The translations under genes were made by a program, and so were the position numbers. The notes under the pieces were generated by a model. It saw nothing but the letters and a program-made list of their open reading frames with translations. It ran no database searches and was not told the DNA's origin. Shown here in pieces: positions 18,260 through 27,042 of a stretch of 64,000 nucleotides of DNA. This DNA is from Actinopolyspora alba. GTDB taxonomy: Bacteria > Actinomycetota > Actinomycetes > Mycobacteriales > Pseudonocardiaceae. Numbering within the stretch: position 1 is the stretch's first letter; the number at the start of each line of letters is the position of its first letter. The stretch is taken from contig NZ_FOMZ01000016.1 in the NCBI RefSeq assembly GCF_900112765.1, forward strand, positions 1 to 64,000, written 5' to 3'.

Positions 18260-18463
18260 TCAGCGCCCCTCGGCCCCTGGCTGCTGTTCCCAGCGCAGAT
18301 CGGCCTCGTCGGCCGCTTCGGTGCGCTGCCTGGCCAGTTCCAGCGCGTGTTCGGCCGAAGCGCGATCAGGATATGGACCGAGACGGTTGAGCGAACGGCA
18401 CACTTCACCCGGCGCTTCGACTCGTCGGTGCTTCAAGCAGAAGAACCAGCTGTTCGGGTCCAT
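18260..18463 (-). CDS. Small conserved actinobacterial protein
   Basis: A 67-residue protein starting MDPNSWFFCLKHRRVEAPGE. Two cysteines (FFCLKH and EVCRS) near the N-terminus and a helical Ala/Glu-rich C-terminus are the visible features; no membrane segment. I do not recognise a function. The stop is 6 bp upstream of the RNB gene start, so the two probably form one transcript. A much longer open frame continues upstream, but it crosses the next gene and is not convincing. Confidence 0.65.
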   Translation of the reverse strand: MDPNSWFFCLKHRRVEAPGEVCRSLNRLGPYPDRASAEHALELARQRTEAADEADLRWEQQPGAEGR

Positions 18464-18540
18464 GACACGAGCCTGGCACGCCGGAACAGGAATGTCACGT
18501 TCCCGGCGCCGAGCGCGGCCGACGACACCCGCCAGGCGGA

Positions 18541-18972
18541 TCAGGTGCTTCCCCGGGAACCTCCGTGTCGACGCGGGATGGGATCCAGGCAGGGCACGAG
18601 TACGCGCTGCTGTTCCGGATGCTCGATCGGCACGCCGTCCCGGGAGCGGTACTCCAGTTCGCCGGTGTCGTCGACCTCCATGGTGTATCCGATCTCGGCC
18701 AGTTGCTCCTCGTCCAGGTCGACCAGTCGCTCGTACCTGGTGGGCACGACGCGGTAGACCGGCCATTTCAGATGCCCGAACGCCTGGTGGAACTCGGCCA
18801 GCAACTCCCGCATGTGCCGCTGCCAGGGCAGCGGCATGGACTCGGCCAGCGAACGCGGCAGCACGGCATAGGCCTGATCGACGCCGTGGTGCTGTTCGGA
18901 GAGGTAGTCCCCCAGGGGAGTGCTTGAAGCGGGCGGACCGTTGGGCCGTGGAATCGGGTCGGGGGTGAACAT
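18541..18972 (-). CDS. Conserved protein of unknown function at end of secretion-like operon
   Basis: A 143-residue soluble protein: Pro-rich N-terminus (MFTPDPIPRPNGPP), then a helical core (LAESMPLPWQRHMRELLAEF, HQAFGHLKWPVYRVVP). It ends with a charged region and a basic tail. No signal peptide. ATG at 18972 follows GGAGGAAC. It is the last member of the same-strand run that begins at 26603, 131 bp from the peptidase gene, so a role with the secretion-like machine is likely but unproven. Confidence 0.65.
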   Translation of the reverse strand: MFTPDPIPRPNGPPASSTPLGDYLSEQHHGVDQAYAVLPRSLAESMPLPWQRHMRELLAEFHQAFGHLKWPVYRVVPTRYERLVDLDEEQLAEIGYTMEVDDTGELEYRSRDGVPIEHPEQQRVLVPCLDPIPRRHGGSRGST

Positions 18973-19103
18973 GCTGTTCCTCCTGGAGCGTGCGGCGAAC
19001 CGTCTCGGTCACCGTTCGACCGACCTGGACACTCTCGGCGCGATCGCGTCCGAGTGCCCGTCTCTCCTGCCGGTGCTGTCGTTCGGGGATCGCGCACGAC
19101 AGC

Positions 19104-20093
19104 TCACCGCGACCTGGAAAGCGTGGGCCGCACCGCCGTCGGCAACAGCTCGCCGCCGTCCCAGAGCTTGGCGATCTGGACTTCCTCGCCGGGCTGCGGG
19201 GCGTGCAGCACCTTGCTGTCACCGAGGTAGAGCGCCACGTGGTGCACCTCGGTCGACTGTCGCCCGGTTCCCCAGAACACCAGGTCTCCGGCCCTCGCCT
19301 GGGACAGCTCCACCTTGGCTCCGCCGCTGTCGTACTGGTCCTGCGAGACCCGGGGGATCTGCACCCCGGCGGCGGCATACGCCTGCTGCATCAGACCCGA
19401 GCAGTCGAACGTGTCCGGCCCCTCGGCCGCCCACTCGTAGGGGTCGCCGAGCTGCCGCTTGGCGTAGTCGATCGCCTCGCGAACCAGGGAACCGGTGTTC
19501 GGCATCTCGTCGCAGCCGCTCAGCGCGGCGACGACATCACCCTGCTCGCTGACCAGGTGTGCCGCCATGGCCTCGGCCTCGTGGTAGCGGTCGGGAAACG
19601 CCGAACGCTCCACCGCCTGTGCCGCGGCGCCGGGCCGCATCCGCTTCCAGCCCTCGACGTCGAGCAGTACGTCGTAGAACTTGTTGATCGCGTATCCGAG
19701 GTCGGTCACCTGCCGCGGGGTCCCCCAGTTCATCGAGGGCCGCATCTGGAACACGCCCAACGAGTCGGCGTGCCCGTAGTTGAGATTGCGCAGGTTCGAC
19801 TCCGTCTTGCCCGCCTGGATAGCGATCTGCCAGGCGCGCGGCGGCAACTCGCGCTGCTTGCCGATCTGGATGATCCGAGCGGCTATCTCGCGCTGTTCGC
19901 GTTCGAGCCGGGCGGCCATGCGCTGCCCGCGCTGGGCGGAGTTCCCCGAGGTCGCCAACGCGGTGCTGCAACCCGACCAGGTGGAGCTGCCGCTGCCACC
20001 TCCCATGCCGGCCAGCAGGCCGGTGACGGCACCGACACCGATCAGCCCACCGAAACCGGTGAGCAGCACCAGGACAACAGCGATCTTGCGCAT
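19104..20093 (-). CDS. Transglycosylase-like + NlpC/P60 cell-wall hydrolase (VirB1-like)
   Basis: A 329-residue exported wall hydrolase. Residues 1-30 are a signal/anchor (MRKIAVVLVLLTGFGGLIGV). The middle resembles a lysozyme/SLT-type fold (AIQAGKTESNLRNLNYG, SLGVFQMRPSMNWGTPRQV). The C-terminal ~120 residues are NlpC/P60: the catalytic Cys in DTFDCSGLMQQAY, His in STEVHHVALYLG. In Gram-positive type IV secretion systems such bifunctional hydrolases open the peptidoglycan for the channel. ATG at 20093 sits 1 bp beyond the TGA of the upstream gene (TGATATG), indicating translational coupling. Confidence 0.88.
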   Translation of the reverse strand: MRKIAVVLVLLTGFGGLIGVGAVTGLLAGMGGGSGSSTWSGCSTALATSGNSAQRGQRMAARLEREQREIAARIIQIGKQRELPPRAWQIAIQAGKTESNLRNLNYGHADSLGVFQMRPSMNWGTPRQVTDLGYAINKFYDVLLDVEGWKRMRPGAAAQAVERSAFPDRYHEAEAMAAHLVSEQGDVVAALSGCDEMPNTGSLVREAIDYAKRQLGDPYEWAAEGPDTFDCSGLMQQAYAAAGVQIPRVSQDQYDSGGAKVELSQARAGDLVFWGTGRQSTEVHHVALYLGDSKVLHAPQPGEEVQIAKLWDGGELLPTAVRPTLSRSR

Positions 20094-20094
20094 A

Positions 20095-20721
20095 TCAGTC
20101 CACCCTGTCGTAACCGGCAACGCGCCAGCCCTGCTCCGACCGGACCACGTGCACCCGCAGCGTGGGACCGTCGGTGGGCGCCAGTACCCGCATGGAGTTC
20201 TTCGTCGACTGCTGGGTTCGCAAGTCGCCCGTCAGTTCGGTGGCGGGCACGTTGGCGGGTTCGACGGTCTCCAGCACGCCGATGAACTCGGGGGTGGTGT
20301 GGGGCCGCAACCGGTCGAGCCACTGCTGCCGCTGCTCACCGGTGGAGTGCCGCACCCAGTTCGTCACCCAGGAACGCACCACGTCGATGCCCGCCGGATC
20401 GGGCGCGGCGGACTTCGCCGTGACGCTGGGCACGGAGATCGTCGGCGGAGCTCCACCGAGCTCGTCCCGGCCGGTGCTCTCGTCGGAGCTCTCGGTGGCG
20501 TTCCCGCCCGCCCCGCTCTCGGCGGTGTAGTCGACGGAACCGCCGTCGGTGCGGGGCGCGGCGCCACCCCGCGAGGAGATCTCGGGGAGCAGCAGCCCGA
20601 CGGCGCTGACCAGCGCGACCAGCAGCACCAGCGCCATGATCAGATGTTTGGGGGAACGCAGCGGCCAGCCCCATAACCTGCGGTAGACGGCGGCACGGCC
20701 GCGGTGTGTTCTGATCGGCAT
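20095..20721 (-). CDS. Single-pass membrane protein, TcpC/VirB8-like
   Basis: A 208-residue protein: short basic cytoplasmic N-terminus, one membrane helix (HLIMALVLLVALVSAVGLLL), a Ser/Gly/Glu-rich linker of ~50 residues, then a compact extracytoplasmic domain. That domain has an NTF2-like look (DVVRSWVTNWVRHSTGEQRQ ... LRVHVVRSEQGWRVAGYDRVD). This is the layout of TcpC/VirB8 scaffold proteins. The assignment rests on topology and neighbours more than on sequence motifs. It is coupled to the wall hydrolase downstream. Confidence 0.7.
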   Translation of the reverse strand: MPIRTHRGRAAVYRRLWGWPLRSPKHLIMALVLLVALVSAVGLLLPEISSRGGAAPRTDGGSVDYTAESGAGGNATESSDESTGRDELGGAPPTISVPSVTAKSAAPDPAGIDVVRSWVTNWVRHSTGEQRQQWLDRLRPHTTPEFIGVLETVEPANVPATELTGDLRTQQSTKNSMRVLAPTDGPTLRVHVVRSEQGWRVAGYDRVD

Positions 20722-20748
20722 CAGGATCGCCCCTCTCGAAGCGATGCG

Positions 20749-22746
20749 TCACTCATCGGAGACCTCCAGCCCACGCGAGGGGCGATAGACCACATTGACC
20801 GGTCGCCCCCGGACGAACTCGTTGTCGGGCCGCCGATCCGTGTCCGTCGGCGTGCTCCGCACCGAACCGCTACCGCCGACCCGGGAGGGAACCACCACCG
20901 GATCCTGGTCGCGTTCGTTCCACGACCCGTCGCTGATCGGAGAGGTGTCCACCAGGCGGCTGCTCTCGCCGCCGGCCCCGGCAGCGGGCAGCGCTCCAGT
21001 GGCCCGCTGCGTCGCCCCCGGGCGCTGCTGTCCGCCACCGGAGTTGTCCTCGGCCGAAGTGCCACCCGCGCGTGCGGCCGGGATCGCCGCCCCGGGAACG
21101 GCCCCCTCCTGGCCGCCGTCGCGCCGCGAGGCGGGCCGATCCATGCGCTCGGAGGTCGCCGCCACCGGAGGCTCCACGGACTCGGGACGACCGTGTCCGG
21201 AGCGGCCGCCGCCCGATGGGGCGGAGTCCTCCTCGCCCCCGGAGGCGCGCACCCGGTCCCAGAAGTCGTCCTGCGCACCACTCTGCTGCCCGTCGGAGCG
21301 TCCCCCGCGCGACCGGGAGAACAGCGAGGGAGGACTGGGCAGCGCCCCGCCCGCGAAGCCGGCCGAGAGCTGGACCATCTGCCCCATCCGACGGATCGGT
21401 TTGCCGATCATCAGGAAGATGAGGGTCAGCAGTCCGGCCAGCGCTATCTGGGTCAGCAGGGCGAAACCGCTCTGGGGAGCGAAGATCAGGTTCAGCACCA
21501 CGGTGTGCACGCCCGCCATCGCCGAGATGACCACCACGTTGAGCAGCGCGGAACCCGCGATACGGCCGACACCGCGCAACACGTCGTGGTGCAGTATCGC
21601 GATGAGACCGATGAGCGGTCCCGTCAGGATCAGCACGCGCAGCAGCAACTGGGCCAGCAGGATGGCGGCCTTGGCAAGCAGTTGGAACGTGGTGTAGGCG
21701 AGCGCCTGGAGCATGCTCAACATGCCCGCACCGATCCTGCTGCCGTCCACGCCCTGCAGGTAGCCGTAGGCCCCGCCCATCCGGGAGGCGACGTCCTCGA
21801 ACTGCTGCTTCTTCTCCCGCGCGGAACCGTCGGCGGCGCCGGACAGCACCTCCCGTTTGGTCCAGGCCTGCGCGTCGAGCAGCTCCATGCCCAGTTCCTC
21901 GGCCTTGGCCGAGTCGGGGTCACCGAATTCGCCGCGTAACCATCCTCGGTAGACCACCTGGTCGTGCAGCAGGGTGGGCAGACCGTCCCGCTCGTCGACG
22001 CCGACCTCGCGCAGAAAACCGCCCTGCACAGCGGAGGTTCCGGTGATCACGACGTCGTCCAGCGCCTGGGTGTAGACCAGCGGGGTCAGATAGGTGGCGC
22101 TGGCAAGCCACAGCCCCGCGAGTGCCCAGGTCGTCCGCTTTCCTATGCTGGCGAGATCACCCCGCCAGATGTAGCGGAACAGCAGCACGGCGAGTATCAC
22201 CGCCACCACGCCGAACCAGGGGGTGAACACGCTGTCGTACAGCGCCACGGTGGCCTCGGCGATCATGTCGTCCAGCGGTTCCATGAGATCGCCGGACAGC
22301 AGCGAGTAGTGCAGCGCGTTGGTCACGCCCACCAGGTTCTTGGCTACGTTGAACAGCTGGTTGCCGATCCAGGTGTCGACCATCGCGTTGGGGTTGCTGA
22401 CCCCCTGCGGCCCGCAACCGAGGTCATAGGTGTGCCAGACCTGCCCGGCGTAGCCGTACTTGTCGTAGGCGCTGCCGCTCTGCCCCACGCCGATCGGCGC
22501 CGGGTCCAGCGCGCCGACCATGCCGGTGCCGGGACGTCCCGGCGTCGGGGGTTCGGTGCAGTCCAACGGCTGCGCGTAGGCGGGAGCGCCGGCCAGGGCC
22601 TGCAGTCCCAGCAGCGCGATCACGATCGTCAACGCACCGCGACGGCCACGGCGGGGAGCCGGGGAGCGACCGGAACCGCGTCCCGCACGTCGGAGTCCGG
22701 CGACCACCGCCGTGGTCGCCACCGCCAGGATCAACAGCAACCACAC
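20749..22746 (-). CDS. Polytopic membrane channel protein, VirB6/TrbL-like
   Basis: A 665-residue protein. An N-terminal hydrophobic segment and a cleavable-looking signal ending APAYAQP are followed by a short extracellular region. About six further membrane helices come next (WFGVVAVILAVLLFRYIW, AAILLAQLLLRVLILTGPLI, LLTQIALAGLLTLIFLMIGK). After ~residue 470 the tail is long, hydrophilic and low-complexity, rich in Gly/Ser/Arg. VirB6/TrbL proteins form the inner-membrane channel of type IV systems. Its start lies 2 bp from the VirB4-like stop, so the two are in one operon. Confidence 0.78.
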   Translation of the reverse strand: MWLLLILAVATTAVVAGLRRAGRGSGRSPAPRRGRRGALTIVIALLGLQALAGAPAYAQPLDCTEPPTPGRPGTGMVGALDPAPIGVGQSGSAYDKYGYAGQVWHTYDLGCGPQGVSNPNAMVDTWIGNQLFNVAKNLVGVTNALHYSLLSGDLMEPLDDMIAEATVALYDSVFTPWFGVVAVILAVLLFRYIWRGDLASIGKRTTWALAGLWLASATYLTPLVYTQALDDVVITGTSAVQGGFLREVGVDERDGLPTLLHDQVVYRGWLRGEFGDPDSAKAEELGMELLDAQAWTKREVLSGAADGSAREKKQQFEDVASRMGGAYGYLQGVDGSRIGAGMLSMLQALAYTTFQLLAKAAILLAQLLLRVLILTGPLIGLIAILHHDVLRGVGRIAGSALLNVVVISAMAGVHTVVLNLIFAPQSGFALLTQIALAGLLTLIFLMIGKPIRRMGQMVQLSAGFAGGALPSPPSLFSRSRGGRSDGQQSGAQDDFWDRVRASGGEEDSAPSGGGRSGHGRPESVEPPVAATSERMDRPASRRDGGQEGAVPGAAIPAARAGGTSAEDNSGGGQQRPGATQRATGALPAAGAGGESSRLVDTSPISDGSWNERDQDPVVVPSRVGGSGSVRSTPTDTDRRPDNEFVRGRPVNVVYRPSRGLEVSDE

Positions 22747-22748
22747 GA

Positions 22749-25679
22749 TCAGGTAACACCTCGTGCTCGGTCCCCGCCCCGGTAACCGTTACTGCTCCCG
22801 GGATCCTCGTCGGACTCGGTCTGATGGTCGTCGCGCCCCACCCCGGCAGCGGTGAGCTCCCACTCGGCGAAGTCCTCCAGCAGCTCCTCGCTCTCCTCCG
22901 AGACCGGTTCCTCCTCGGAGTCGGCACCGCCGATCTCGGCGATCGAGTCGGAGTTCGGCGTCAGCGCGTCGTTGCCGCCCGAGGTGCTCTCCTCGGACTC
23001 CTCCGCCACCGGCGTGGTGTCCAGCGAGTCGCGCAGGTGCTGCAGGTGCGGACCGCTGAAGTCAATCCTGATGCGTTCCACGCCGCCGTCACCGTCACCG
23101 AAGATGAACTGTCGCGGCGAACGGTCCCGTTCGGTGCTGTTGCGCGACGGTCCGGGGCGGCGCCCCAGCGCGGAGACGACCTGCTCGTAACCCGCGTCGA
23201 CCGGCACCTTCAGCAGCCGCAGCGCGTCGGACTGGGCCTGCTCGTCGTCGAGCCTGCCGATGAACACCGAGTCCAACAGCGACACGAAACCCTGGATGCG
23301 CAGGAAGTCGTCGGGAATCTGGCTGGACAGCAGCACACGCACGTTCCACTTCCGGGAGTCACGGGCGAAGCGGTTCATCAGCACCCGCCCGGTGGGAACC
23401 TCGGACAGGAAGAACGCCTCGTCGATCCAGACTCCCTTGCGTTCCTCCTTCGGACGCTCGTAGACGGTGCGTTGGGTCAGCCACGCGGCCAGGTTGAGCA
23501 GCTGGACCCCCAGGGCCTCGCTGTCGGTCCAGTGCTCGCGGCCGACGCCGTCCTTGGGGAGGGTCAACCCGGCCATGGTGAGCACGGTCAGCCGGTCCTC
23601 CCTGCGCTGCGAGTAGGGATCGGCGTCGGCTTCCGGGATCAGCAACGACATGCGTTCGCGAACCTCGTCGAGGAAGTCCGCTACCACCACGGCGTGCTCG
23701 TGGTGCTCACTGGCATCCCTGCGCAGCGCCTCGAACACCATGCCGGGGTGCGCGTCGGGCCTGCCGCCGACGGCCCGGACCGCGCGCAGCAGCACGATGC
23801 GGGTCTGCGGCATCCGGGCGACGTCGTAGGGCAGCAGGCCGGTGAGCACGTCCAGCACCAGCCGGCGTCTGGTGGCCGCGGCCAGCGCGCGTTCCCGCCG
23901 CCAGCTGCGCTCCGGGTCCTCCTCGTCCACGAAGTGTTCCAGCTCCGGCTCGGCGACGACCCGGTACGGATTGAGGATCCCCGGTTGCGCGTTGAGCAGG
24001 TTGATCGGACGCGCGTAGGGCCGCAGTTCGGGCAGTTCACACAGTTCGGCCAACGGACCGGACGGGTCCAGCAACGTCCAGTACGCCCCGGCGCGCAGCG
24101 TCTTGTACACCAAACCGCCGCCGAGGAAGGACTTGCCACCGCCGAGACCGGCGACCATGGCGGTCAGCCCGGAGGCGTCGCGCACCTCCTGCGCCATCCA
24201 CGGGTCCCAGGCCACCGGGCGCCGCGTGGCGGTGCAGGTCTCGCCCAGCAGCACCCCCCTGCGGTCCCCCACCTCGGCGGTGGCCTGCGGCACCGAGGAA
24301 GCGGCCCACACCACGGAGCCGCGACGCATGTAGGCCCCCGAGGCGAGCGGCTCACCGGGGATGAACTCCCGCGCCATGGCGTACTGGGCCTCGGGGTGCT
24401 CGATCGCCACCTTGGGTTTGTAGAGATCGAGCAACTGCTGCGCGAGCCGCAGCGCGTCACGCTCGGTCGGCCCGGAAACCGACATGCGCCACCAGGAACG
24501 CACCCGGGTGGCCAACGCGGTGAAGCCGGAGGTCATCTCGTCGTCGATCTCCAGCACCCTGCCCGCCTGCCGGGAGAGCGAGGTGGGCGGTTCCAGGCCG
24601 TGCTCCTCGGTGTAGTGGCGCACCTGGGAGCGAACCTTGTTCATCTGGCGCTGCAGCTCCCCACCGACGTCCTCCGGACGACGGACGTAGATGCGGGCGG
24701 ACCACTCGACCGGTGCGGGCAACCGGTCGGAGTGCTGCAGCCAGGGATCGTCCACTTCGGGGATCTGCAGGCCGTGCGTCTGGCCGAGGGTCAGCACCGC
24801 CACCTGTCTGCTCACACCGGCGTTGGAACCGGTGCGCCCCCGGACGGTGACCGTGGGGGCGTAGGGCTCCTGGTGCATGTCGGCGGCGTCGGTGAAGGAG
24901 GCCAGGTCCTCGGGTTGCCAGTCGCTGCTCGGGGTCGCGGGCAGGTTGCGCGGGGCGGGCAGCCCGAGCGAGCACGATCGGTGCATCAACCACGAGACTT
25001 CCTCGGCGGTGACCGGTCTGCCGTCCAGCCCCGCCGAGCCGATCACCTGGTCCAGGTGTTCGATCTCGCTGTCCAGAGCGACCAGTTCGGCGTCGACGGC
25101 CTCCGGGAACACTCGACGCAGCAGCGGCGCGGCTCGCTCGACCGCGCGGTCGACCACGTTGCGGGTCTGGACCTGCACCCCGAGGTAGACCTCCTTCTCG
25201 GCCATCGAGCGCCCCATGAGCTGCTGCTGTTCCCCGACCATGTAGTCGTCGAAACTCAACGCACCCGCCACATCGGGCATCGGGTTGTGCGCGTTACGTA
25301 CGTGCGCCTCGGCCCACATCCGGATCGGATAGGGCCGGTTCGTCACGCGCAGGTGCAGCCAACGTCCCTGCAACTCGGCGTACTGCCCGGCGATGGCGGC
25401 GATGAGGTCCTGCCGCTGCGAATCGGATCTGAACGACCAGCGCTGCGGGGAGAGCCGGTACCAGGCGAACACGTCCTGGCCGGTACGCAGCAGGTGACCG
25501 TCGATGGAGCGGGCCGCTATCGACGGCGTGTAGCTGGGCAAGGACTGTTCCCCGGAAGGTTTGCGGTCCTTGTGCTTGCCCCGCCGTCCGGTCTTCGACG
25601 CCTTCTGCGGCGCGGCACGGTACTGCTGCCCCGAGGCCCGCTGGGAATCGTTCTCACGACCTCGCCCGCGACCGAACAC
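22749..25679 (-). CDS. VirB4/TraC-like secretion ATPase
   Basis: A 976-residue cytoplasmic ATPase that would power assembly or transport. Walker A is MVAGLGGGKSFLGGG in the middle; Walker B is GVWIDEAFFL; a later RVLLSSQIPDDF segment matches the VirB4 Q-containing motif. The N-terminal ~450 residues fit the VirB4 N-domain; the C-terminus is acidic and Glu/Ser-rich. GTG at 25679 is chosen because AAGGAGG lies 6-7 nt upstream; the frame continues further but without such a site. It overlaps the upstream gene by 26 bp. Confidence 0.88.
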   Translation of the reverse strand: MFGRGRGRENDSQRASGQQYRAAPQKASKTGRRGKHKDRKPSGEQSLPSYTPSIAARSIDGHLLRTGQDVFAWYRLSPQRWSFRSDSQRQDLIAAIAGQYAELQGRWLHLRVTNRPYPIRMWAEAHVRNAHNPMPDVAGALSFDDYMVGEQQQLMGRSMAEKEVYLGVQVQTRNVVDRAVERAAPLLRRVFPEAVDAELVALDSEIEHLDQVIGSAGLDGRPVTAEEVSWLMHRSCSLGLPAPRNLPATPSSDWQPEDLASFTDAADMHQEPYAPTVTVRGRTGSNAGVSRQVAVLTLGQTHGLQIPEVDDPWLQHSDRLPAPVEWSARIYVRRPEDVGGELQRQMNKVRSQVRHYTEEHGLEPPTSLSRQAGRVLEIDDEMTSGFTALATRVRSWWRMSVSGPTERDALRLAQQLLDLYKPKVAIEHPEAQYAMAREFIPGEPLASGAYMRRGSVVWAASSVPQATAEVGDRRGVLLGETCTATRRPVAWDPWMAQEVRDASGLTAMVAGLGGGKSFLGGGLVYKTLRAGAYWTLLDPSGPLAELCELPELRPYARPINLLNAQPGILNPYRVVAEPELEHFVDEEDPERSWRRERALAAATRRRLVLDVLTGLLPYDVARMPQTRIVLLRAVRAVGGRPDAHPGMVFEALRRDASEHHEHAVVVADFLDEVRERMSLLIPEADADPYSQRREDRLTVLTMAGLTLPKDGVGREHWTDSEALGVQLLNLAAWLTQRTVYERPKEERKGVWIDEAFFLSEVPTGRVLMNRFARDSRKWNVRVLLSSQIPDDFLRIQGFVSLLDSVFIGRLDDEQAQSDALRLLKVPVDAGYEQVVSALGRRPGPSRNSTERDRSPRQFIFGDGDGGVERIRIDFSGPHLQHLRDSLDTTPVAEESEESTSGGNDALTPNSDSIAEIGGADSEEEPVSEESEELLEDFAEWELTAAGVGRDDHQTESDEDPGSSNGYRGGDRARGVT

Positions 25680-26244
25680 CGCGAACCTCCTTGCTACGCA
25701 CACGACTGTTGGGGGCACTGGCTCGTCCGGCGGAACCGGACCGATCACGCGGCGGCCGGACCTCGCGCCCGGACCGGGAGGCCTCGCCCTGCCGAGCGGG
25801 TCGTGCGGGGGCGGACCCGGCGGAGGCCCGGTTCCGACGGGCGGCCCGTTTCCCACGTCCGGACTGTTTGGACCGCGCGGGGCGAGGACGTTGTGGACTG
25901 ACCCGCACGGCGGCGGCGCTCGCGGCTCCTCCCCTGCCCTTCAGGGACCGACGCGGCGCCGTCAGTTCACGCAACCACATCACCATCACGGCGCTCAGCG
26001 GTCGTTCGTGACTGATTCGGGAGCAGATCAGCCGAGTCAACGCGATCGTGATGACCACGGCCCACGCCGTGGAGAAGAAACCGAAGCCGATGTTCATCCG
26101 ACGTTCCGCGGCGAGCACCAGCAGAAAGACCAGTATCCCCACGCCCCAGGCGACGTAGCGGGCGCGCCACGGGAAGGTCGCTTTCGGCGGGCCCAGCCAG
26201 ACGGCGTCCACCCGGTAGATCTCGTCGTCGGTACGTACCTGCAT
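25654..26244 (-). CDS. Two-helix membrane protein, PrgI/TcpE-like
   Basis: A 196-residue protein. The first ~100 residues have two adjacent hydrophobic helices (YVAWGVGILVFLLVLAAERR and FGFFSTAWAVVITIALTRLI) like PrgI/TcpE-family components next to VirB4. The remaining ~90 residues are extremely Arg/Ser/Pro-rich and surely disordered. ATG at 26244 (MQVRTDDEIYRVDAVWLG). The end overlaps the VirB4-like gene by 26 bp. Function inferred from place and topology only. Confidence 0.68.
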   Translation of the reverse strand: MQVRTDDEIYRVDAVWLGPPKATFPWRARYVAWGVGILVFLLVLAAERRMNIGFGFFSTAWAVVITIALTRLICSRISHERPLSAVMVMWLRELTAPRRSLKGRGGAASAAAVRVSPQRPRPARSKQSGRGKRAARRNRASAGSAPARPARQGEASRSGREVRPPRDRSGSAGRASAPNSRVRSKEVRGVRSRARS

Positions 26245-26282
26245 ATCCTTGCCACCTGCCCATCGGGCCGAACTCTCGGTCG

Positions 26283-26603
26283 TTACCCACCGCTGGTGCT
26301 GAACAGGCCGGCTATGAAGGTTCCGATGTCCACACCGGTACCGCTGACCGCGAGTCCGATGATCGCCAGGGCGACGAAGACGCCGCCGACACGGCGCATC
26401 ACACCCGCGTTGTCGCCCTTGCCGCCACCCAGCCACAGCAGCAGCAGTGCCACGGTCAACAGCAGCAGCGGGAGCAGATTGTTGAGAATCCATGCCCGGA
26501 TGCCGTCGGTGTTCAGATCTGTCTGGGCGAGCACCGTGACCGGCGACCGCGTCATGACGAACACTGCGATCGGGTCCAGGGCTGCTAGTGGCACGGCGGT
26601 CAT
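26283..26603 (-). CDS. Small membrane protein, pilin (VirB2/TrbC)-like
   Basis: A 106-residue protein with an N-terminal export-type stretch and two hydrophobic helices (LNNLLPLLLLTVALLLLWLG and VGGVFVALAIIGLAVSGTGV) separated by a short basic loop, the VirB2/TrbC pilin arrangement. ATG at 26603 after AGAGGTAACA. It is the first gene of the secretion-like run, with a promoter presumably in the 440-bp gap upstream. Confidence 0.65.
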   Translation of the reverse strand: MTAVPLAALDPIAVFVMTRSPVTVLAQTDLNTDGIRAWILNNLLPLLLLTVALLLLWLGGGKGDNAGVMRRVGGVFVALAIIGLAVSGTGVDIGTFIAGLFSTSGG

Positions 26604-27042
26604 TGTTACCTCTGTGTACGAGCGGTTGTCGGCTTTTTTCGACAAACCGGGGGATGCCCGGCACGCGGTATCGAGTAGAACATGGCACGTGTCCCGGAAG
26701 TAGTGGTAGCGCCCACCGGGTGTGGCGTCGAACGTGTCACTCTTACAGCATGCCCGCCGACACTGAAAACCACTCGTACGGCGCAACTTCGTGTCGCACG
26801 ATCCGGCGGGGATTCACCCGTTCGTCCACGCCGAGTCGTGCTCCGTCCCGAGTGGAAGGTTCGACAGTGACCAACCGAGGACCATCCTTTCGTGACTCGC
26901 GGAACTCCGACAACGGCCCCGGTGATCACTCGGCGCCCACACCGATGATGCCGGATCTCACATCACACTTCCGTGAAGCCAGTGTCGATCATCGTCGCAC
27001 GTGGTCCCCGCTCGAGTGACAGCGGCGGAGAACGACCACGAT
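26604..27042. other. 439-bp gene-free gap upstream of the secretion-like operon
   Basis: No open frame here has coding character. It separates the pilin-like gene start (26603) from the end of the methyltransferase gene (27043), both on the minus strand. An inverted repeat TTGTCG-N8-CGACAA (26626-26645), with a T6 run in the loop, sits 23 bp upstream of the pilin start and could be an operator or an mRNA leader hairpin. No convincing -35/-10 pair was found. Confidence 0.4.

Noticed and set aside
26606-26929. Possible 107-residue gene upstream of the pilin-like gene
   Set aside because: Arg/Thr/Ser-rich composition, no ribosome site, covers the probable promoter region.
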